From positions 4,889,520 to 4,953,519 of the forward strand of contig CM055102.1 of NCBI GenBank assembly GCA_029204225.1: a stretch of DNA of 64,000 nucleotides, written 5' to 3'. Within the stretch, counting starts at the first letter, position 1, and each line of letters begins with the position of its first letter. The translations under genes and the position numbers were made by a program. The DNA comes from Diphasiastrum complanatum. Lineage: Eukaryota > Streptophyta > Lycopodiopsida > Lycopodiales > Lycopodiaceae. The notes under the pieces were generated by a model that was not told the DNA's origin, did no database searches, and saw only the letters and a program-made list of their open reading frames with translations. Positions 11,806-23,429 of this stretch are shown here, one piece after another.

Positions 11806-12042
11806 AAAAAGGATCTCCCAAACATGGCCTCACATACACAACTCTAAGTATCCAAAATATGAGATATCCAAAACTTATCCCTTACATCAACTCTCAAAAA
11901 TCACCATTTCAAAGTTGACACACAAAAAGGATCTCCCAAACATGGCCTCACATACACAACTCTAAGTATCCAAAATATGAGATATCCAAAACTTATCCCT
12001 TACATCAACTTTCGAAAATCACTATTTCAAAGTTGACACACA
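11806..12042. repeat. Two-copy tandem repeat, 118-bp period
   Basis: GGATCTCCCA starts at 11811 and again at 11929. The units, which end in AGTTGACACACA, are nearly identical (differences such as CTCTCAAAAATCACC versus TTTCGAAAATCAC). A recent duplication. Confidence 0.95.
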
Positions 12043-12780
12043 GAAACTGAAATGGAACGTTTACAACACACACAAAATGGCAACCCCAAATTTCTATCAG
12101 GAACACCTACAATGACAATACTTCACCGTCTCCTTCAATCTTTAAACATTGTATCCATACAAAACCTGAGCTTGATATTTGTGCAAATTACAGCTTGTTG
12201 AGTTCAAACATTCTATGCCATTGCCAAAAACCACAACCATACAACTTATTTTACCAAAAAAGTCATTTGTTATTGAAGAGACCATTCTCCAATATATTAT
12301 ATATATGCATCATAACCTCCTCTCGCACACAACATAGTCTATCGACCTTAATAATAGTGCTTATTTAGTCGTTTCTTATTGTTTTCATATCATAAGAGAC
12401 TAGCACATAGAGAGAGGCAAGTGATTTACAAATAAAAGACTACCAATGAATTGTAAAGAAAAAAACCATCAAGATTTTGAAAATACACACTTGTGAATAC
12501 CATTGCATAAAGAGAACAAGATTCTATCACTTGGAATGGCTGCACTCTATCACTTTTGCTAAGGCACGACCCTTGTGGCTTGCACCTATCCCTTGTTTAT
12601 CTTGTGTTATGGCTTATAATTAAATAACCATTGCAAAGCTATTGCTCTACGTGCATGCTTCACCATGCTTATGAAAGTGCCCTCATTAGTATTCATAAGA
12701 CAAAAGTTCAGATAATGAAGCTAATGGCAGCAACAGGCTACAAGACAAATGCAGATTTAAGAGGCAGACTCATAAACTGG
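12043..12780. other. Downstream flank of the glycerol kinase gene
   Basis: AT-rich, no gene. It should contain the 3' UTR and poly(A) site of the minus-strand glycerol kinase gene. On the minus strand the best poly(A)-like words are weak, so no site is called. A (TA) run occurs near 12296. Confidence 0.35.
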
Positions 12781-15081
12781 CTAACTAAGGCCTGCAAGAC
12801 CAAAGGATCTCTGCACAGCTTTGCACCATAAAGCATGTCGCTTTTCTCTCTCATCTTTGCCAATGCGAGGATGAAAAGTGGTAACCTTGGCTTCTGGATG
12901 CCCGTCACGAGTAACAGACAGTGAAATGTCCTCAAAAATTTGCTGCTCTGTCCACCAACCGATTGTAAGACCAGCAACATAGGCAGCACCCCTTGCAGTG
13001 GTCTCAATGTCAGCTGGCCTTATGACAGTGCTGCCAAGAAGATCAGCCTGCCATGCAAAGCACAAATGGCATCAATAATCATTCACTATTTTTACAGCCC
13101 GCTCAGTTTGATGATTGCAATTTATCTTGAATCATTACCCCTCAAAAAGGTGATATATTTCAATCTTTCCTAGGTTGTGGGTTGTGGATTCCTTGACTAA
13201 CTGAGACATCATTTGAGAGACTATTTCAAAGTCTTTGACTAATTGAGACGTCAATTGAAAAACTATTTCAAACTGAATGTGGGTTGTCGGTTGTGGGTTC
13301 CTTGACTAATTGAGGCATCATTCGAGAGCCTATTTCAGACTAAATGTGACCACTTAATTCACATGAATGCAATGCCTATGCTAGACAGGATCTCACCTGG
13401 AGCTGCAACATCAAGTTGTTGGCTGATGCACCTCCATCCACTCTGAGAACAAACTCACTGGTGTTTGAAGAAGCATCTGATTGCATGGAGCTTAAGACAT
13501 CCTTAGCCTGGAAGCATAGGCTTTCTAGAACAGCACGAGCAACGTGTGCTTTGGAGGTAAAGCGACTAATGCCTATCAAAACACCCCTTGCATCATCCCT
13601 CCACCAGGGAGCAAACAAACCATTGAATGCAGGTACAAAATATAAACCCCCAGTGTTTTCAACCGAGTTGGCTAATGCCTCAATCTCTCTGGCAGAATCG
13701 ATGATGCCTAAGGTATCCCTCAACCATTGCACAGCAGCTCCAGCAATTGCAATGGAACCCTCCAGGGCATAATGTGTGGGTGCATGTGGCCCAAGCTTGA
13801 ATGAGATAGTTGTCAAGAGCCCATGCTTTGATGATACAAGTGTTTCACCTGTGTTCATTAGAATGAAGCAACCAGTCCCATAAGTGCTTTTAGCTTCACC
13901 TTTCTTGCACTTTTGGCCTAACACTGCAGCATGCTGATCCCCGATGCATCCGGCTATTGGAACTCCTGCCAGGGGCCATCCTTCAGCAACATCTCCTATG
14001 TACTCGGCATTGCTTACGATGCGAGGAAGAATAGTAGAAGGAATACCCAACCTCTTGAGAGTAGGTTCATGCCACTGCAGGGTACTCAGATCCATTAGCA
14101 AAGTACGAGCTGCATTCGCACAGTCTGTGACATGCACGCCACCCTGCGGTACGTCTTGACCATCTGTTAACTTTCTTGTAAGATTCCAGATAAGCCAAGT
14201 TTCAACTGTGCCAAAGAGAGCATCCCCTTCCTCAATTGCAGATTTTACCACGGGTACCGATTCAAGCAACCAAATCAGTTTCATGGCACTGAAGTATGTA
14301 CTAATGGGCAGACCAGCGGACTTCACAAATTGGAGTCTTCCTTCAGGTAATTCCTTCTCGAGGCGCCTATATTTTGAAACAAAGACTACATGTGTCAATC
14401 GCGAAGAACAATAATTCTTGCAGAGAAATCTTTCGTAAAAGGTGAAGTTAGTAATTGGAAAAATAATAAGCACATTGGATCTGCAAGACAATAAAAAGCT
14501 AAAGGAAGCTGATGCAAAGAGTGAAAAAACAGTCACGGAATAACAGTTAGAGGTAGAAGAAAAGAATGAAGACCTGCAAATGGAGCTGGTCCTAGCATCC
14601 ATCCAAACAATGGCATTGTAGAGGGGAAGCCCAGTGCTCTTCCTCCAAACTACAGTTGTCTCCCTCTGATTCGTAATTCCAATTGCTTTGACATTACCAT
14701 CGATTGATATTCCCTCTGCTCTAGCCTTTTCACATGTCTTCTGGATGCAAACTTTCACAGTGTCCAAGATTACAAGTGGATCGTGCTCTACCCACCTGTA
14801 GGATGGCAATACTCTTAGCACAGCCTTAATAAACTAGAATGAATGTCTATATAGCAAGAAATGCATGTACCTGTAATTCGAGAGGCACACAGAAAAAAAC
14901 TTGAATGGCCAAAAAGACAAAAGAAGGTTTCAATACTAGAGTTCTACCCAGCCTGAGGATATATTTGCGCGAATTCCACCTGATGAGAGGCCACTGGTTT
15001 GGCATTCCGATCATACAAGAAAAACCTGGTGCTGGTGGTTCCCTGATCAATGGCACCCACAAAAGCAGGATTACTTCCCAT
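12781..15081 (-). CDS. GLI1/NHO1-like: Glycerol kinase (FGGY carbohydrate kinase family)
   Basis: It phosphorylates glycerol with ATP to sn-glycerol-3-phosphate (EC 2.7.1.30), in plants a cytosolic step that feeds glycerol into lipid and central metabolism. I place four exons: 15081-14948, 14795-14574, 14366-13397 and 13047-12781, all with GT...AG introns (152, 207 and 349 bp). They join to 530 codons, close to the usual length of about 520. Visible motifs are [12 protein letters not shown] (residues 9-20), NQRETTVVW (87-95, glycerol contacts), [10 protein letters not shown] across the second splice, [10 protein letters not shown] (catalytic Asp), [30 protein letters not shown] and the C-terminal [11 protein letters not shown]. 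The ATG at 15081 is the first after an in-frame TGA at 15120. No frame damage is seen, so it looks functional. Arabidopsis glycerol kinase is known as GLI1 or NHO1. Confidence 0.95.
13048..13396 (-). other. Third intron of glycerol kinase, with degenerate tandem repeat
   Basis: A 349-bp intron with a GTGAGA donor and a GCATGGCAG acceptor on the minus strand. Most of its donor half is occupied by the repeat described at 13177-13352. Confidence 0.85.
13177..13352. repeat. Intronic degenerate tandem repeat (three units)
   Basis: The phrase TTGACTAATTGAGACATCATT-like followed by GAGAGACTATTTCA recurs three times, near 13188, 13235 and 13311, with small changes and with GTGGGTTGTGG-type spacers. 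Confidence 0.8.
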
Positions 15082-15660
15082 ATCTGTCCCTCTAGCGCTT
15101 CCTTTCCTCAACTGCCTTCAAGGTGCAAATTCATTTCACAATCAACCTCAATAACTCACTCCTCACCTCTCTAGTGCTCTTATAACTGCAGGAACGGATC
15201 AAATAGTCCACCAGCTTGCACAATGCACCTCCATTCTTGCCCTTCAATGTCGCAATTGACAATAAATAAGACATCTTTCACCACTTGAGCTTCCATTCCA
15301 GTTTCCATAAGCGGTTTGTGGGAGAGCAGTGAGCCAAATTGCCAGAATCCCTTGCTATTTGAGCGGGGATAGAGGCTGCAGATCCATTATTCAATGCGAT
15401 TTGAAGGTAGTGGCAGCAGAAGAAGCATCCTATGCATGAATTGTGGTGCGGCCTGCCAATGGAGTAGCTCATCGCCCATCTTCCAGGGCGCTCTAGGCTC
15501 AACAATGAAGCAGCAGCATCGCAGCCATCCCCGTCGTCGTCCATCCATGATCCCATCCATCCATCCATCCCCATGGGGGGGTTTGATTTTGCCAAGAATT
15601 TGCTGAGCTTTCTATTTAAAATCATCCTCTAGGGGGAGAGTGAGGTATATCCATTCAAAC
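15082..15660 (-). promoter_or_regulatory. Upstream and 5' UTR region of glycerol kinase
   Basis: On the minus strand a TATA-like TTTAAATAG lies at about 15612-15620, some 535 bases before the ATG. That is long for a 5' UTR, and an upstream non-coding exon is possible. A short (ATCC)n run lies at 15540-15571. The TATA assignment is inference from sequence only. Confidence 0.4.
15540..15571 (+). repeat. (ATCC)n short tandem repeat
   Basis: Interrupted CCAT/ATCC units; it lies in the probable leader of the glycerol kinase transcript. Confidence 0.85.
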
Positions 15661-15904
15661 CTTTTTTACAATTTTGTCCTATGCCCAAATTTCAGCTCTC
15701 TTGCTCAACCAGGGTACCCACGTGGCAAATTATGTGACGTAGATCAATTTTTACATCAAAGGCTATAATTGGGTAATTTTGTCCTATATCCAAATTTTAG
15801 TTCTCTGCTCGAGAGTTACCATGTGGTAGATTATGTGACATAGATTAATTGATCTTGGACATTTGCATTATATCTTGGGAATAGAGGTATTTAGAACTTC
15901 TCAA

Positions 15905-16476
15905 TCAAATTCATATGTCAAGAGAAGTATGCTCATTCTATTCTAAAAATATTTCATATGGTACATGCAAAGTCTTGTGATAGACCAATGGAGTCAAATG
16001 TAAAGCTAACTATAAGAGGTAATGAAAGATCCTTTAAGGACATTACTCTCTATAGAAAGCTAGCTAGTTGGTTCACTCATATATCTAACCGTCTCAAGCC
16101 CTAATCTAATCTATTGTGTTGGTAGATTAAGCCAATTTATGCAAGATCCTAGTGAGGAGCATTGGAAGCTACAAAAAGGGTTTTGAGATATATCTTGGGA
16201 ACTCAAGATTTTGACATTGTTTATGGAGGATCATCACCTAACTTGTATGGATTTTCAGATTCAGATTTTTCAAGAGATCAGATGGATAGGAAGTCCACAA
16301 GTGCACATGCTATCTTTATAGGTGATGGAGCTATCTCTTGGATGTCGAAAAAGCAAGCTACTATCTCATTGTCATCTAGTGAGGCCGAGTACAAAGCACT
16401 TACATCTTGTGTAAAGGAGATGTTATGGATCAAGAGGATGGTAAGCAATTTTCACTTGCTGGATTTTTCAGAGATT
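15905..16476 (+). pseudogene. Copia reverse transcriptase end and RNase H fragment
   Basis: The first part matches the region after YVDD of the 2262-4028 element (QEKYAHSIL, FHMV, IRGNERSFKDIT, YRKL), with frameshifts. From 16162 an open frame gives RVLRYILGTQDF, GFSDSDF, MDRKSTSAHAIFIGDGAISWMSKK, SSSEAEYKAL and KEMLWIKRMV, then breaks off at FSEIS. Both ends are lost and no LTR is present. It belongs to the same copia subfamily as 1743-7329 and 56617-57365. Confidence 0.9.
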
Positions 16477-17535
16477 TCAATAGGTTACATGCCCCCAACC
16501 TCCCAAAAAAAAGATGTCAAACATCCCATTTGGTTACATTCACACATATGAAGAGCTTGTAAAAAGTAGAGGTATAATTTGATATCTACATTTTCAAATA
16601 AAGCAATCTAGTGAATAACACTGACATGAATCATCTAATGCATACATGATTTTAAAGTTGGCATTCTAAAATAGAGCATCGTTTTGGTTACATTTACACA
16701 TATTAATTAATTTAAAGATCAAATTTCTTCATTTCTTTGTGCAAAAATTGATTTGAAGCTAAATTTAACCTAGCATTCACAAGGTAATTGAAGGACAAAA
16801 TCATGGTGTAATTTTTTCAGAAGGACTTCTCCTTGTGCACTTCCTCCCGAGGAAGGGCGTGTATCCACCTATGCCCTTTTAGGGCAAAATGCCCTCGAGG
16901 GCGCCTTTCTCCTGGGCACTTGCACATGTGAGATTAAGGGCGTGTTCCCATATATATATCCCTCGAGCAAACCCATTCAAATACGTAAAGCACCTCAAAA
17001 AAATTTGGAATGTATTTTGAAGTAACCTTAATTGCAAGAAATATGACAACTATAGCAACTTGACACATAAGAGGAACCTTACAACTCTGTATGACAAATG
17101 TTTTTACCAATAGTAAAAAATTATTACCTGATGTAAAGCAATTTTACTTAACTGTAAACAAAAAATCACTATAAAAATTCTGTTATATATAATGTTCCTG
17201 AAAAATTAGTGAGAAAACTTCATCATTGAGTATCTCCCTTCTTCCATATGGATGAAAAACTATCTTGAAAGATGTTTCATATGGCAGCTAACTCCAGCTA
17301 TTTCCAATCCAATTTGTTACCCTTCCAAGGAATGCCAGTGTCCTCTGGCCTTTGATTGTCATTAAACAACATGAGGACATCAAAACCTGCTTCAGATGCA
17401 TAAGATTATGATCCGAAGTGAATTGCCATTGTCTCAGCCCAAATCGTAGTGCACAGTTCAAATCTTAAAGTTGTAGCATATACTTGTAGAAAGAATGAAG
17501 AAGGCTTTTGAAAAACACGATAAAAAAGTTTGACC
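16477..17535. other. Intergenic, nothing recognised
   Basis: AT-rich DNA with a moderately GC-rich patch near 16840-16970 (CCTCGAGGGCGCC and GGGCGTGTTCCC-like phrases). No gene found. Confidence 0.4.
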
Positions 17536-17637
17536 ATTAATTATTGACAAATTTGTCTTGCCTGCAACAAACAGCACCACCGTACGATTAATTATTGACA
17601 AATTTTTCTTGCCTGCAACAAATAGCACCGTCGTTGC
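17536..17637. repeat. Two-copy tandem repeat, 51-bp period
   Basis: ATTAATTATTGACAAATTT starts at 17536 and again at 17587. Both copies run through CTTGCCTGCAACAAA and AGCACC. Confidence 0.93.
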
Positions 17638-17998
17638 GAAGGATGCACTACTTATAGCTAATAACAAGGTTTCAATGGATTCGTTGCCTGCCTTTCTCCA
17701 GCTCACGTTTCAGTTGTATCTTGGAAGCTATCTCAACTTTGTCTGATGTTTGTTTGCGAACCACTGATACAGTATGACACGGAAGACACTGAGTGATATC
17801 GTGGTTGACCATAGAGCATCGCTCCTTCAAAACCACAGCGCTCCATCACACCTGTGCTCCATCGCTCCTTCAGAACGAGCGAGCTCCATAGCCAATCCCT
17901 TCTTCAGATCAAGGAAGCAGAAAAGGCGTGTAGTAAAAATGACTAGTAAATCCGAAAAGTTTGAGGGCGTCAAATTTCATTGAGGAGCTTTACGCCGG

Positions 17999-18094
17999 GC
18001 CCGAGGGCCTTCCCCTATAATTATGAGATAATGTTTCGGTTGCCGAGCCCGAGGGCCTTCCCCTATACTTATGAGACAATGTTTTGGTTGCCTA
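17999..18094. repeat. Two-copy tandem repeat, 48-bp period
   Basis: GCCCGAGGGCCTTCCCCTAT begins at 17999 and 18047. Each copy ends with an ATGTTT(C/T)GGTTGCC tail. It lies some 310 bases upstream of NF-YC. Confidence 0.93.
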
Positions 18095-18217
18095 GAGGCA
18101 AGCGATTTTTAAAAAAAAAGGTGTGGGGTAGACAATGCACTAGGGCCAAACGGCCGTGCTCCTTTTGATGCAAGGGCCCCCTCTGGGTTAATAAATTTAG
18201 GAACTTAGAGCTATTCT

Positions 18218-18238
18218 CACGTGTGGCATCTAGGGTTT
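18218..18238 (+). promoter_or_regulatory. G-box and telo-box-like motifs upstream of NF-YC
   Basis: CACGTG at 18218-18223 is a palindromic G-box, the core bound by plant bZIP and bHLH factors. TAGGGTTT at 18231-18238 is the reverse complement of the telo-box AAACCCTA, common just upstream of plant housekeeping genes. A weak TATA-like AATAAATTT lies at about 18190. That these act on NF-YC is inferred from position. Confidence 0.5.
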
Positions 18239-18378
18239 GGGCTTTTGTCTCCATTCTGTTTTTTTGCCTCTCTCAGTTGGAATTGGGATTGGAGTAGAGA
18301 AGGAGAGAGAGGAAGGGGAAGGCGAGCAGGAGCAGCTCAGACAGCGTAAATTGCTTTTTGGAAGAACAAAAAATAGCA

Positions 18379-18406
18379 GAAGAAGAAGAAGAAGAAGAAG
18401 AAGAAG
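18379..18406 (+). repeat. (GAA)n run directly before the NF-YC start codon
   Basis: About nine GAA units run straight into the ATG at 18407, so the whole run is probably 5' UTR. Confidence 0.92.
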
Positions 18407-19267
18407 ATGGAGCATCAGCAGGCGTCGTCCCAGCAATCCATGGGCACCATAGTTGCGCAGAGCCAAGTCCCTTACGCCAATTTGCCGCAGACGCCTCCTC
18501 CTCCTTTGCAGCAAGGAGCTATGGCTGCAGCAGCAGCAGCCGGTGCCTATCCAGTACCGCAGGGAGTCGCTACTGGGCAGTCGCCCGCAGTTTATCAAGC
18601 AGCAGCTGCTGCACAGGCCCTGAGTTACCAGCATCTGCAGCAGCAACACCAGCAGCAGCTGCAAGCCTTTTGGGCTGGCCAAATGCAGGAAATTGACCAG
18701 GTTAATGACTTCAAGAATCACCAGCTGCCGCTGGCAAGGATCAAAAAGATTATGAAAGCAGATGAAGATGTGAGGATGATTTCTGCAGAGGCGCCTGTTC
18801 TTTTCGCTAAAGCCTGTGAGATGTTTATACTGGAGCTTACCCTAAGATCCTGGATTCACACCGAGGAGAATAAGCGCAGGACTCTGCAAAAGAACGATAT
18901 CGCCGCTGCGATCACGCGAACAGATATATTTGATTTTCTTGTTGACATAGTGCCAAGGGATGAGCTGAAGGAAGAGGGTTTAGGGATGCCGCGAGCAGCA
19001 TTGCCAGTGGGAACACCCGCCGATGCAATTCCATATGGGAGTCTGTACTACATGCCGCAACCGCAGGGCCCCACTGGTTTGCAGCAGCCCATAGGAGCGC
19101 CAGCGGTGGTGGTCGGCCGGCCTCCCATGCATGTAGACCCTAATCTTTATGCCCAGCAGCAGCGAGCGCCGACGATGCCTTATATGTCTCACCAGCCAAT
19201 GCAGCAGATGTGGCAGCAACCACATATGTCCAACGCTTCAACAGGGGTTCCGCCCCCCAGCAGCTGA
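18407..19267 (+). CDS. NF-YC: Nuclear factor Y subunit C (HAP5/CBF-C)
   Basis: NF-YC pairs with NF-YB through a histone-fold; with NF-YA they bind CCAAT boxes in nuclear promoters. The 286-residue frame has a Gln/Ala/Pro-rich N-terminus (1-95, with an Ala run near 40-46), then the histone-fold core at about 88-186: [61 protein letters not shown] and [15 protein letters not shown]. The C-terminus (187-286) is rich in Pro, Gln and Met, the usual activation-type tail. The core matches plant NF-YC almost residue for residue. The coding region is one exon, common in this family. The ATG at 18407 follows a GAA run and is the first in frame that gives the known N-terminal style. In Arabidopsis, NF-YC proteins act in flowering, light and ABA responses; the specific role here cannot be read from sequence. 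Confidence 0.95.
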   Translation: MEHQQASSQQSMGTIVAQSQVPYANLPQTPPPPLQQGAMAAAAAAGAYPVPQGVATGQSPAVYQAAAAAQALSYQHLQQQHQQQLQAFWAGQMQEIDQVNDFKNHQLPLARIKKIMKADEDVRMISAEAPVLFAKACEMFILELTLRSWIHTEENKRRTLQKNDIAAAITRTDIFDFLVDIVPRDELKEEGLGMPRAALPVGTPADAIPYGSLYYMPQPQGPTGLQQPIGAPAVVVGRPPMHVDPNLYAQQQRAPTMPYMSHQPMQQMWQQPHMSNASTGVPPPSS

Positions 19268-22013
19268 CTACTGGCCCCAGAGTTTCGAGCGAAGATTATT
19301 TTTCTGCATGAAGAGAAACTAGGTATATAGAATTTTCGATCTTGCTGAAACATTCTTCTAGACAATTCGTCGTTTAGAAATGAGTAGCCTTTGATTGAAG
19401 CAGGTTAGTCTTTGAGGTTGCCTCTGACACTACACCTAGTCACTTGATTTTCGTAACAGTTTTGTGCTATTGGTGTATTTAGAACTAACATTACTTGCTT
19501 CAAAGTTTTAGGAGGCCTTTCAAAACATCTTATTCTACAACTGACTTTTCTTATTTTCTTATTTGGAAAATGCTTCTGCTGAAAGATTTGATTAAAATTT
19601 TCAAAATTTGACTTAATATCGCCACAGTATCAAATAGACAGTGTTGCAGATGAGAGCATGTGCCATACGGCACACCAAGTTGTAAATAGCAAAATCCATC
19701 CTTTTTTGAGATTTGTTTTGTTTTAGTACTCTTGTCACTACCTGAAGCTCTGTAGTTTTTGTATATTTGAAGATTTTGCATTAGACTGTCAGTATTGACA
19801 TTGATCCTAGAGGTAAGTTCACGCAGGCTTCACAATTGGTGCCGGCTAGTCTTGGAAATGATTTGAGTTGTTAGTTTTAAGTGCTTTTGAAAAATTGAAT
19901 CTGGTAACTTGCCCCAATTTCTGCACCTTGGCTAAAGTAAAGCTGCTTTTACTCAACATAGCTGTAATCAGGACCCAGGTGCATGTTTGTATAATAAATG
20001 GTATACAAGAAGAGCTGATATATGGGCTTCCTTATAGCTGGTTCATGGATCTTACGTGGACACTAGTTTATGAAAAATATCACCACCTGGCCAAACGCAT
20101 ATTCCAACATAAGTTTTAGAGTCTGGTGTCTGGTCTCGGACTTTTCCTGGAAAGGATAATAGAGGGGCAACTGAAGGTAAATATCATTGTTGACTTGGTA
20201 AGCTACGATAGGCTGTCCAGCCAAAACAATTGGTTGAGGATGATCAACTTGCATTTTTAGCTGTCTGAGTCATTTATGCTTGTAAGTTGTGATTAGAGGC
20301 TACTAACACTGTCTAAATATAAATTTAACCGATTATTATCTTCCAAGTTTTAGCAAATCAATTTTCATGTATTTATTAGCAGCTTAGTATCATGCATATT
20401 ATATTTTAGAGTCTAAGAGTAAGTTATTTAGGGTTGCAATTCCTCAAGCGTAATCTTTTCCCCACTTGTATCGAGTCTCCAAAAGTAGCTTGATTTGAAT
20501 CCTTGGGGTGACTGGAAGCACAGTTCTATATCCTAGGAAACAATAAATTTAAGCATATTTAACTTTTTTCCAGTTGTACTGAATTGTTTTGCTGCCCCAC
20601 CAAACCACTCAATTTCTTATCATGTCATGCTGTTATTTTGCTACAGTAGTCACTCCACAATTCTCGATTAACACTAGTTTGCTTCTCATCATGATTAATT
20701 GTTGGCATAATGTAAATTGTGAAAGGGGTATCAATGATTTTGAATGCCTTTTTCCAGACTCCTTATTAACCATGTCCACAATCTCCATCTCAAGCTGCTT
20801 TGAAACCGAATTTAAGGACCATGGGATGGGGTACAACGATACCTTTTCACATGTTGTGCTAGACTTTGTTGTAGCACTGACTTTCATCATGGCTCAACCC
20901 ATCTACACAATGCAATGAGTGAATCTTGTGGGTTGGAAGTTGTCGTAACACCATTATCTTACTTGGCTACTAGGCTCTTTGGGCCTAGGGTATTTATAGC
21001 TTCTCTAGGATGCTATGAATCTGCCAACTACTTGGTAATGGAAATTATCATAGTGGCATATGTTATCTAGGGCTTCTAAACTTCCATCGCTAAAGTTCAA
21101 TAAACCCTTCATGAAGTTCAATACAACTAGCTCCTTGGGGCTAGTGATGACATTTACCACCTTAAACATACACTTATCTTGATTTTGACCATTGGATTCA
21201 CATCGTTAATGATATTAATGATTTTGGGCCTTAACACCTATCAATTGTCACAAATAAGGGAATGATACAAGTAATGAAAGCATGCAACGACAAAATATTA
21301 TTTACATTATTGAATACATCCCATTCCCTTCTTTCATAATTATTTTGTTGAAATCTAATGCATAAATTGACACTAAATTCATGTTACTATCTATTGTTGA
21401 TTGTGCCCATTAGACAATATGTTTGTCCTACATGTTTATTCACTCTCAATATTTTCAACAGCTGATGTAGCATATAGTCATGAATAAAATTCATAGGCAT
21501 GGCTTTGCGTAAGCATAGAAGACAATCACGGACATGGCATCACATAAGCTCAAAGACACAACAAATTGCAACTAAGATACTATTGAATTTATGTTGGACA
21601 TCATTTTGAAATGTCTATAAAACAGTTTTTACTATTTTTGGAGCATTTTAGAAAATAATAGTGGAGCATTAACGTTTTGTTGATTTCTTTCGATAATTAT
21701 GTTTTAAGTGTATGCGATGGTTGAAAAGTGGTGCATAAAAATTCATAAGGTGTGGAATGCAGCAGATTTTAGCCTATATTAGTTGTCAAAGCTCTAGAGT
21801 TAAAACTTAAAACTCAAGATTTGAAGCTTGCATAATTTAGAAATCAACCTTGTGAATTTTCCTGTTCTCATTAGAGCATCATCCATGCATAAGTTTCTTC
21901 GATAGTAGTGCTTTGGTCTCATGCAGTAGATGATTTGAATTTTCACATTGACTAACAGTTCACGATACATAATGTATTGATCAGTTTTGTCTTTTTTGTA
22001 AACACCTACTTAG
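19268..22013. other. NF-YC 3' UTR and intergenic DNA
   Basis: The first several hundred bases are probably the NF-YC 3' UTR; AATAAA at about 19994 is one possible poly(A) signal, not proven. The remainder is AT-rich with no coding similarity. The overlapping open stretches at 20589-20918 and 20633-20890 on opposite strands show no family motif. Confidence 0.4.
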
Positions 22014-22649
22014 TGTTAAACACATCATTTACAAGAATTGATTAGTGGATAAAATTTGTTACCTTGTGTATATAGACAGAGTGTAGGATCAATATAAGGC
22101 AATCAAATGAATCATTAGTAAGTTACAATCAGAATCTATCAAGAGAAAGTGAGCAAAATCTAAGACAATAGAGAAATTGATTTATTCGTCAGTTGCATCT
22201 TTGATTGACTGAAGAAGCGCAGTAAGATTATAACACTTAGCACACAAGTATTGTGAACCTTATCGGTCACAAGATTCCCTTTCATGATCTGATCGTTGTA
22301 TTCCAACACCTTCAATTTACAGATTCTCTATTTATCTATGCACGTGTTAATCACAGTCGAATGCTCTCTTGTTCCTTCTCTCTTTCCCTAATCTTACTTC
22401 CATAGGTTAATATAGAATATCTATCGAAGAATGCATGGCTGTCACACACGCTTAAATTTATTTGCACTCCACGGTTGTCTACGACACCTACTTAAAATAT
22501 TCTACTAAGTCAAATGAATGATCTAACTATCTAGCAATTGTTTGAATATCGAAAGATCATTTCTTAAAATTATTATTGTTTTCTTCTTGGGGAGAACTGT
22601 TTAGACACTTCGCAACATCATCGAACACATCCTCACTTCATCCCCAACA
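22014..22649 (+). repeat. Probable 5' LTR of the decayed copia element
   Basis: The right end (CCCCAACA) is fixed by the primer site that follows two bases later. TGTTAAAC at 22014 is the most likely left end, but no partner LTR exists to prove it. A TATA-like GTATATAGAC lies near 22067. ACGGTTGTCTACGACACCT in this LTR recurs at about 28105, so a related LTR lies there. Confidence 0.55.
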
Positions 22650-22651
22650 AG

Positions 22652-22663
22652 TGGTATTAGAGC
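22652..22663 (+). other. Copia primer binding site
   Basis: TGGTATTAGAGC, one base from the initiator-Met primer site. The same variant is used by family B at 45209. Confidence 0.75.
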
Positions 22664-22728
22664 AAGTTTGAATTATCTATCGAGTTCACAATTATTGCTA
22701 GATTATATTGTTTTTTCATTCTTTAATC

Positions 22729-23345
22729 ATGGAAGGTTCAACCTTTGAGATCCGATTATAAATTCAACGGTGATGACTTTCACATGTGGAAGTTCAAAAT
22801 GAGGATGATTTTGATAAAAAATAAACTATGGAAATACATTGACGGTTCAATAGCCAAATTGGTCGAACCAAAATTGCTGACTGCTTGAGAAGCAAAAGAT
22901 GACAAAGCCTTAAGCCATCATATCCTTGAATCTAAAAGATTTGCAAATAGCTCATGTAGCTAATTGTTCCACTGCCAAAGAAGCACAAGACATTCTGATT
23001 GGTTTGTATGAAACTACAGATGTCACCATTTGTTTCTTTTTGAGAAAAAAATTCCTGTTGTTTAAAATGAATAAAGAAATTTCAGTAAGTAATCATCTTA
23101 ATGATTTTAAGCAGCTGCTTAATTAGCTAGCTATAATAGGCGCTCCAATATCGGATGAAAATGCCAACATGTCACTTCTATCGAGTCTTCCTCCCTCTTA
23201 CAACCAGCATCAACAACACGATCGACAACAACAGACGTCCAAGACTAGACTATTCTACAAGTATTGCAAGAGAACCCATCACAACATCAAAGATTGTCGA
23301 ATTCTCAAGCACAATAAAACGAAGAAGAAAATGCAGTAGCAAAAA
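22729..23345 (+). pseudogene. Copia gag remnant
   Basis: The stretch starting ATGGAAGGTTCAACC reads, with breaks, YKFNGDDFHMWKFKMRM, then CSTAKEAQDILIGLYE and FLLFKMN, and finally the zinc knuckle CKYCKRTHHNIKDCR at about 23260 in another frame. It is a capsid and nucleocapsid relic. Confidence 0.75.
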
Positions 23346-23429
23346 GGAACTTCAAATTCTGCCAAAATCACTCATGAAGATCCAACACTGCTTATGGTGC
23401 AAGATCAACAAAGTAAAGATACTCAATAA

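Noticed and set aside
11821-12040. CRISPR-like array
   Set aside because: Two long direct copies without spacers, in a plant nuclear genome; it is an ordinary tandem duplication.
13416-14414. Plus-strand frames over glycerol kinase
   Set aside because: They are the reverse strand of a well-supported kinase exon and have no domain.
18230-18721. Minus-strand and plus-strand frames over NF-YC with Leu, Glu or Arg runs
   Set aside because: Shadows of the GAA run and the NF-YC coding region in other frames.
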